Positions 62,933 to 64,000 of a DNA stretch of 64,000 nucleotides are shown here, piece after piece; the first letter of the stretch is position 1; each line of letters begins with the position of its first letter. The stretch lies in assembly GCA_003134995.1 (NCBI GenBank), contig PLDC01000006.1, positions 1 to 64,000 on the forward strand. The letters run 5' to 3'. The notes under the pieces were generated by a model. It saw only the letters and a program-made list of their open reading frames with translations, did no database searches and was not told the DNA's origin. The position numbers were made by a program, and so were the translations under genes. Source of the DNA: Acidobacteriaceae bacterium. Its GTDB lineage: Bacteria > Acidobacteriota > Terriglobia > Terriglobales > Acidobacteriaceae.

Positions 62933-64000
62933 TCACGGTAGCGTCTGCACTTCCACTGAAAGCACGGCCGGAAGATCTCTCACAATCGGAGCCCAGCTAT
63001 CGCCGGCGTCGGCCGAGGCGTAGACCTGGCCGCCGCTGGTGCCGAAATACACTCCGCACTTGTCGAGCGAGTCGACGGCCATGGCGTCGCGCAGCACGTT
63101 GACATAGCAATTGCTTTGCGGCAGGCCGTTGGTCAGCGCCTCCCACTCGTTGCCGCCGGCGCGGCTGCGAAATACCCGCAGCTTGCCATCGGGAACGAAA
63201 TGCTCGGAGTCGCTCTTAATTGGAACGACATAAATCGTTTCTGGTTCGTGCGCGTGAACGTCGATGACGAATCCGAAATCGGTTGGCAGGTTGCCGCTGA
63301 TTTCTTTCCAGTTCTCTCCGGCATCGTCTGAGCGCATCACGTCCCAATGCTTTTGCATGAACAGGACGCCAGGGCGCGACGGGTTCATCGCGATGTGGTG
63401 AACGCAGTGGCCGATCTCGGCATTCGGGTCAGGAATGTATTGGGAGCGCAGTCCGCGATTGATCGGCTTCCAGCTTTTGCCACCATCGTCGGTGCGGAAA
63501 GCGCCCGCGGCCGAGATCGCAATCCACATTCGCTGCGGATTGCCGGGATCGAGAATAATTGTGTGCAGGCACATGCCGCCGGCTCCGGGTTGCCACTTCG
63601 GCCCGGTGCCGTGGCCGCGCAAGCCGGAAAGTTCGTGCCAGTTCTCGCCGCCGTCTGTCGATCGGAAGATGGCGGCGTCTTCTACGCCAGCGTAAACCGT
63701 GTTGGGATCGGTGAGTGACGGCTCGAGATGCCATACCCGCTTAAACTCCCACGGATGCTGCGTTCCGTCATACCACTGATGCGTGGTGAGCGCCTTGCCG
63801 GTCTCGTCCGACGCATCGTAGACGAACTTGTTGCTCATGGCTTTCGGTGGACCGGGCGCTGGCGGCTCTCCGGGCGGCGTTCCGGGCTGGTGCCACGTTT
63901 TGCCGCCGTCGTCAGAGCGCTGAATGATCTGCCCAAACCATCCGCTGGTTTGCGACGCATACAGGCGGTTCGGATCCGCGGGCGATCCCTTTACGTGATA
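62933..64000 (-). CDS. Sialidase-like / VPS10-type beta-propeller protein (5' end outside window)
   Basis: The frame is open to the right edge, so at least 355 residues are encoded and the N-terminus lies beyond 64000. It contains BNR/Asp-box repeats ([37 protein letters not shown]). Such proteins form multi-bladed propellers and occur in glycosidases and in many secreted acidobacterial proteins without known activity. The ATG at 63838 within it is not the start, as Asp-box text (RSDDGGKTW) continues upstream. Confidence 0.88.
   Translation of the reverse strand, partial: YHVKGSPADPNRLYASQTSGWFGQIIQRSDDGGKTWHQPGTPPGEPPAPGPPKAMSNKFVYDASDETGKALTTHQWYDGTQHPWEFKRVWHLEPSLTDPNTVYAGVEDAAIFRSTDGGENWHELSGLRGHGTGPKWQPGAGGMCLHTIILDPGNPQRMWIAISAAGAFRTDDGGKSWKPINRGLRSQYIPDPNAEIGHCVHHIAMNPSRPGVLFMQKHWDVMRSDDAGENWKEISGNLPTDFGFVIDVHAHEPETIYVVPIKSDSEHFVPDGKLRVFRSRAGGNEWEALTNGLPQSNCYVNVLRDAMAVDSLDKCGVYFGTSGGQVYASADAGDSWAPIVRDLPAVLSVEVQTLP

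Overview
This 64 kb stretch is a bacterial chromosome fragment of fairly high G+C. It most resembles a soil Acidobacteriota of the Koribacter/Terriglobia type. The inference rests on gene content and habits: a Ser/Thr kinase fused to PD40 propeller repeats, GloVer-type propeller proteins, LpxI rather than LpxH, a fused AroD-AroE, secreted phosphoesterases, many toxin-antitoxin pairs, and intergenic DNA full of short imperfect 'phrase' repeats.

Layout. 1-1144: 3' end of a 23S rRNA gene, an unusually long spacer, a complete 5S rRNA gene and its terminator. 1145-2661: a cargo segment with one gene, a cold-shock-domain/Shedu-like nuclease, followed by a second, 5'-truncated copy of the 5S gene and terminator (2662-2787). 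2783-6010: small toxin-antitoxin-like genes and hypotheticals. 6068-16317: PilZ-GAF protein, dnaB, lepA, amidohydrolase, maf, tatA, a secreted methyltransferase and an M20 peptidase. 16484-21813: a lipid A cluster (fabZ, lpxA, lpxI, Gfo/Idh oxidoreductase) split by two toxin-antitoxin modules and a DinB gene. 21854-32600: TonB-like protein, VapBC, a broken DUF4097 gene, coaE, folD, a Trm112-like protein, a Gp49/XRE pair, a secreted phosphatase, a secreted phosphoesterase and BrnTA. 32691-51392: STPK-PD40, aroDE, AMMECR1, pgsA, gdhA, VapBC, MBL hydrolase, trpE and trpG (convergent), PilZ, AMIN protein, efp and a VapC/Phd pair. 51535-56874: a frameshifted propeller gene, then an accessory patch with an odd class II tRNA gene, unknown proteins, an IS1595-type transposase and a DUF4145 protein. 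57020-64000: acyP, apt, TetR/hydrolase pair, MoaD-like protein, a second GloVer protein and the 3' part of a propeller-repeat gene cut by the window end.

Main points of interest: (1) the CSD-Shedu gene lodged between a whole and a truncated 5S rRNA gene, with its Shine-Dalgarno sequence 4 nt from antisense 5S sequence; (2) a tRNA gene with a leucine-type class II body but an alanine (UGC) anticodon; (3) about nine toxin-antitoxin-type modules, several preceded by clear palindromic operators; (4) families of short imperfect repeats that abut or run into the ends of folD, trpE, trpG, the AMMECR1 gene, lepA and the middle of maf; (5) an EF-P with asparagine at the usual modification site.
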